This document shows, piece by piece, positions 5,518-8,130 of a DNA stretch of 8,130 nt; within the stretch, counting starts at the first letter, position 1, and each line of letters begins with the position of its first letter. The stretch is from Clostridiales bacterium (GTDB taxonomy: Bacteria; Bacillota; Clostridia; Christensenellales; UBA3700): contig JAAVHQ010000025.1 of NCBI GenBank assembly GCA_014799645.1, positions 158,173 through 166,302 on the forward strand. Direction: 5' to 3'. The position numbers were made by a program, and so were the translations under genes. The notes under the pieces are model-generated. The model had not been told where the DNA came from, ran no database searches, and saw only the letters and a program-made list of their open reading frames with translations.

Positions 5518-6639
5518 TTACTTTATGCCAAAGAGCATAGTCAGTTTTTCCTCGTCAATGTCGCAACCTATCACGCAAATTCTGCCGATAACTTCGCTAC
5601 TACCTACTCTTACGTCTACCTCTTCGGGTACGTAGTCAAAGTGTATCCATTCTCCGTTCTCTCCGCCTACGATACCTTTTGCGCGCAAGATAGTTCCGTA
5701 TTCTTTGTTATCGAGAGAAGAAAGAATTGATTTGATTTTCTCAACCGTGTATTTGCAAGTCGTCTCCTTGCCCCAACTTGTGAACACTTCGTCAGCATGG
5801 TGATGGTGATGCTCATGGTCGTGATGGTGTCCGCAACCGCATTCCTCGCCGTGCTCGCGGTGATGATGTTCATGTTCGTGCTCATGCTCATGGTCGTGAT
5901 GATGTCCGCAACTGCATTCTTCGCCGTGCTCGTGGTCGTGATGTTCATGCTCGTGTTCGTGGTCATGATCGTGATGATGGTGATGTCCGCCGCATACGGG
6001 ACATACTTCCTCTTCTTCAAGCGCTTTCATTTGAGCATTCAGAGAAGACACGTTGGTCATAGCGTCGAAAATTTGTTCGCCTTTGAGTTCTTCCCACGGC
6101 GTGGTTACGATTACCGCATGTTCGTTCAATCCCTTTACCGTATCAAGACAGAATTGAAGCTTGTCAGCGTCGATGCCCGTCGTGTGGCTCAATACCACGC
6201 ACTTGGCTTGCTCGATTTGGTTCTTGTAGAATTCGCCGAAGTTCTTCATGTACATTTTGCATTTTTTCGCGTCTACGACCGCAGTCAAAGAAGAGATTTG
6301 GCTGTCGGGAAGTTCCGCCGAAAGCACCGCTTTCAAAACGTCGCTGAGTTTGCCCACGCCCGACGGCTCGATAATAATTCTCTCGGGCTTGTATTCTTGA
6401 TATACTTGATTGAGCGCCTTTTTGAAATCGCCTACCAAGGAACAGCAAATGCAGCCGCTGTTCATCTCATTTATCTGTACTCCCGCTTCTTTGAGAAAAC
6501 CGCCGTCGATACCTATATCGCCGAATTCGTTTTCAATAAGCACAATCTTTTGTCCTTTGAGAGCGGACGAAAGCAATTTTTTAATCAAAGTGGTCTTGCC
6601 TGCGCCCAAAAAGCCTGAAATAATATCAATCTTCAACAT
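5518..6639 (-). CDS. COG0523/CobW-family GTPase with His/Cys-rich metal-binding linker
   Basis: COG0523 proteins are GTP-dependent metal chaperones or insertases, often for zinc. Numbered from the ATG at 6639: P-loop GFLGAGKT (9-16), ENEFGDIGID (36-45), the CxCC metal motif GCICC (C63, C65, C66) and EPSG (91-94). The usual guanine-specificity NKxD is replaced by SHTT (151-154). CPVC (C213, C216) opens a linker (219-281) in which 33 of 63 residues are His, interspersed with Asp/Glu and with CSC (242-244) and CGC (267-269). The CobW C-terminal domain occupies about 283-373. The linker probably stores or buffers Zn or Ni. ATG occurs at 6642 and 6639; the second is better spaced (6 nt) from AGAGG (6650-6646). 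The gene follows the glycoside hydrolase by about 42 nt with no terminator between. No Zur-type palindrome is visible upstream. Confidence 0.93.
   Translation of the reverse strand: MLKIDIISGFLGAGKTTLIKKLLSSALKGQKIVLIENEFGDIGIDGGFLKEAGVQINEMNSGCICCSLVGDFKKALNQVYQEYKPERIIIEPSGVGKLSDVLKAVLSAELPDSQISSLTAVVDAKKCKMYMKNFGEFYKNQIEQAKCVVLSHTTGIDADKLQFCLDTVKGLNEHAVIVTTPWEELKGEQIFDAMTNVSSLNAQMKALEEEEVCPVCGGHHHHHDHDHEHEHEHHDHEHGEECSCGHHHDHEHEHEHEHHHREHGEECGCGHHHDHEHHHHHADEVFTSWGKETTCKYTVEKIKSILSSLDNKEYGTILRAKGIVGGENGEWIHFDYVPEEVDVRVGSSEVIGRICVIGCDIDEEKLTMLFGIK
5811..5932. repeat. Imperfect 75-bp tandem repeat inside the His-rich coding region
   Basis: A block of about 47 bp beginning gctcatggtcgtgatg at 5811 recurs at 5886 with only a few differences, an offset of exactly 75 bp. 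In protein terms, HGEEC-x-CGHHHDHEH is repeated after 25 residues. Because the offset is a multiple of three, copies can be gained or lost without breaking the frame. The flanking gtgatg/catgctc triplet runs extend the low-complexity tract to about 5797-5988. Confidence 0.85.
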
Positions 6640-6684
6640 CATTCACCTCTACGTTATTCTTATATTGATTTTGTTTTGTTTTAT

Positions 6685-8130
6685 CTATTTAGTAAACACG
6701 AAAGTCGTGACGGAATTGCCGCTTATTTGCAAACTGCCGTTGTTTTCGTATTCGCTGATTTTCCAATTTTCATCATCGTTGGTGACAATCTCTTTGACGT
6801 GAGCGTATCCGCCCTTTATCTTGATATTGCGGGTTTTGTCGCTGTCGTTGAGCGTAATCAAAACTATACTGCCGTCGGGATTTTCAAAAGCGACGCATTC
6901 CAAGCCGTTCATCTGCATAAAGTCGCTATATCCCGATTTAATTCTTACGCTTCCTTGTTGAACGTATTTGGAGAACTGACCCATTACGTAATATCTCTTT
7001 GACACGTCAAGGACATCTTCTTTATGCTCATGACCTTCTTTATTATGTTCGTCTTCCTTCTCTGTCAACCAATACACGAACGCGTCCTCATAGTCGCCTA
7101 CGCCTTTGTCTACGTTACCTATTGCTATTGAAAGCCAATGTTGCCAATCGGTGGCATTCAGTATCGCCAAATCGCGCATGACTACTTTGCCGAAATGAAG
7201 TCCCATATTCATAGTTTTGTCGACTTCCCATTCAAGCGTGCAGTATTCGCTCACCGTAACGTTGATTTGCGGATAATACTTTTCCATATAATCGGCAAAA
7301 ACGTTTCTGTAATACTTCGACATATCCGCGCCGTACGAGTGTACGGATATATGCGTAAGATCTTTGAAATAATCATACTTCTCGAATTCCGTCATATATT
7401 CGTTGAAATTAGTCCTCTTCGAGAGAATCATTTTGTAATTGCCGCTCTCGAAAATATCCATAATATAGTCGGTGGAATTCGCTCTGTTGAACTCAGTGAG
7501 TTTTTTGTAGAAAACGTCGTAGAACTTAGCGAGCACCGCAGGGTCGTAGTGACAGCCCTCTTGCGTAGCGCCCTCTCCGCCCCATTTCCATTGCGGTTCG
7601 TTGACCGGCGAGATAAAAATCTTAACGTCACTGCCAATTTCGTATTTCTTGCAAAGTTCATTAACTATAATAAGCATATAGTCGGAAAATGCCTCGTAAC
7701 AATCTTCTTTTAGATTGTTGTCGTATTCATTTTCGCCGTGCGTCTTGCCGTTTACCGTCATAAGATAGTGAGGCGAATTGGCAAAGAATACAATCTGCTT
7801 GATATTGCCGGTCGCAAGCGCTCTTTTGAACATATCTTGAACTGCTGTATCTCTAGTATCAAAATCATAGTTGCTCGGGTCGGAAAACGCCGAGTATTCG
7901 CCATTGAAATTTTCCTTTACGAAAAAGCTTTCCGCGCCTCGCAACGGGTCATCATACGTATCCACTTCTACTCCGCCTGCGCCAACGTTGTATCTAAACG
8001 TATTGAGCCCAAGACCGCTGTCGCCGTATAGCATTTCAATCGCTTGATCTATCGTATCGTCTTTGGCTCTTCTTCCCATTTCTTGATAATTCCACGCAGA
8101 CGACGCGCCGAAGCCGTTCATCGTCTGATA
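6685..8130 (-). CDS. GH30-type glycoside hydrolase, N-terminus outside the window
   Basis: The frame stays open to the right edge (codons TAT CAG ACG precede the first visible ATG at 8121), and that ATG falls inside a conserved block (YQTMNGFGASSAWN), so the true start and any signal peptide are not seen. About 481 residues are visible. Numbered from the ATG at 8121: NGFGASSAW (2-10), LNTFRYNVGAGG (39-50), ANSPHYLMTVNGKT (114-127), the acid/base glutamate E175 in SPVNEPQWKW and the probable nucleophile E292 in VSEY. The TIM barrel ends near 375 and a beta-sandwich domain (about 380-478) follows, the usual GH30 plan. The NSPxYxMTxxGxT block resembles endo-beta-1,6-galactanase-like members, but the substrate cannot be fixed. 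An acidic, His-containing insertion (354-369) lies on a late barrel loop. It is followed by the His-rich GTPase gene without a visible terminator. Confidence 0.88.
   Translation of the reverse strand, partial: YQTMNGFGASSAWNYQEMGRRAKDDTIDQAIEMLYGDSGLGLNTFRYNVGAGGVEVDTYDDPLRGAESFFVKENFNGEYSAFSDPSNYDFDTRDTAVQDMFKRALATGNIKQIVFFANSPHYLMTVNGKTHGENEYDNNLKEDCYEAFSDYMLIIVNELCKKYEIGSDVKIFISPVNEPQWKWGGEGATQEGCHYDPAVLAKFYDVFYKKLTEFNRANSTDYIMDIFESGNYKMILSKRTNFNEYMTEFEKYDYFKDLTHISVHSYGADMSKYYRNVFADYMEKYYPQINVTVSEYCTLEWEVDKTMNMGLHFGKVVMRDLAILNATDWQHWLSIAIGNVDKGVGDYEDAFVYWLTEKEDEHNKEGHEHKEDVLDVSKRYYVMGQFSKYVQQGSVRIKSGYSDFMQMNGLECVAFENPDGSIVLITLNDSDKTRNIKIKGGYAHVKEIVTNDDENWKISEYENNGSLQISGNSVTTFVFTK

Noticed and set aside
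5811..5932. Regularly spaced repeat that might suggest a CRISPR array
   Set aside because: Only two copies occur, they are part of a coding sequence, and the intervening DNA is the same His-codon pattern rather than unique spacers.
5797..6618. 273-codon + strand frame with a Met/Val-rich start resembling a membrane segment
   Set aside because: It is the reverse complement of the His codons (CAT/CAC read as ATG/GTG) in the COG0523 gene; the apparent hydrophobic stretch is a by-product of that repeat.
6643..6684. Possible Zur operator or independent promoter before the His-rich GTPase gene
   Set aside because: The 42-nt AT-rich gap has a TATAAG that could pass as a -10, but no matching -35 and no inverted repeat resembling a Zur box.

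Overview
The window looks like a piece of chromosome from an anaerobic Bacillota/Clostridia-type bacterium, perhaps an uncultured gut lineage. The reasons are a strictly anaerobic class III ribonucleotide reductase with its activase, strong AGGAGG-type ribosome binding sites, moderate-to-low GC with AT-rich gaps, and a dUTPase of the N-terminally extended form I associate with Clostridia. The species cannot be named from the sequence alone. No mobile element, CRISPR array, tRNA or rRNA was seen.

Layout. Bases 1-125 are the control region of nrdDG: a probable partial NrdR box at the left edge, a 9-bp direct repeat, and a good -35/extended -10 promoter. On the + strand, nrdD (126-2243) and nrdG (2246-2734) lie 2 nt apart. 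A 10-bp perfect hairpin (2774-2798) can stop transcription arriving from both sides. Everything to its right is on the - strand, read from high to low coordinates: a GH30-type glycoside hydrolase whose start lies outside the window (8130-6685); a COG0523/CobW-type GTPase with a very His-rich linker (6639-5518); a possible 7-codon leader ORF (5493-5470); a second COG0523-like GTPase fused to a YcgQ/TIGR03943-like C-terminal domain (5461-4520); dut (4490-3978); an unrecognised six-helix membrane protein (3957-3070); and an open frame without a credible start (3046-2807) that may be a gene remnant. Gaps between these genes are 20-56 nt and no terminator was seen in them, so they may be one transcript ending at the shared hairpin.

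How the genes fit. NrdD makes deoxynucleotides without oxygen and NrdG installs its glycyl radical; dUTPase removes dUTP and supplies dUMP, so both sides of the hairpin serve DNA-precursor metabolism. The two unlike COG0523 proteins suggest metal (most likely zinc) handling. One has the full Cys metal motif plus a His/Cys-rich store. The other has lost that motif but gained a domain with a conserved Cys pair. A joint role for these genes and the membrane protein is inference. The most unusual items are the GTPase-YcgQ-like fusion, the degenerate nucleotide-specificity motif and 75-bp internal repeat of the His-rich GTPase, and the mini-ORF whose stop codon overlaps the next gene's ribosome binding site.
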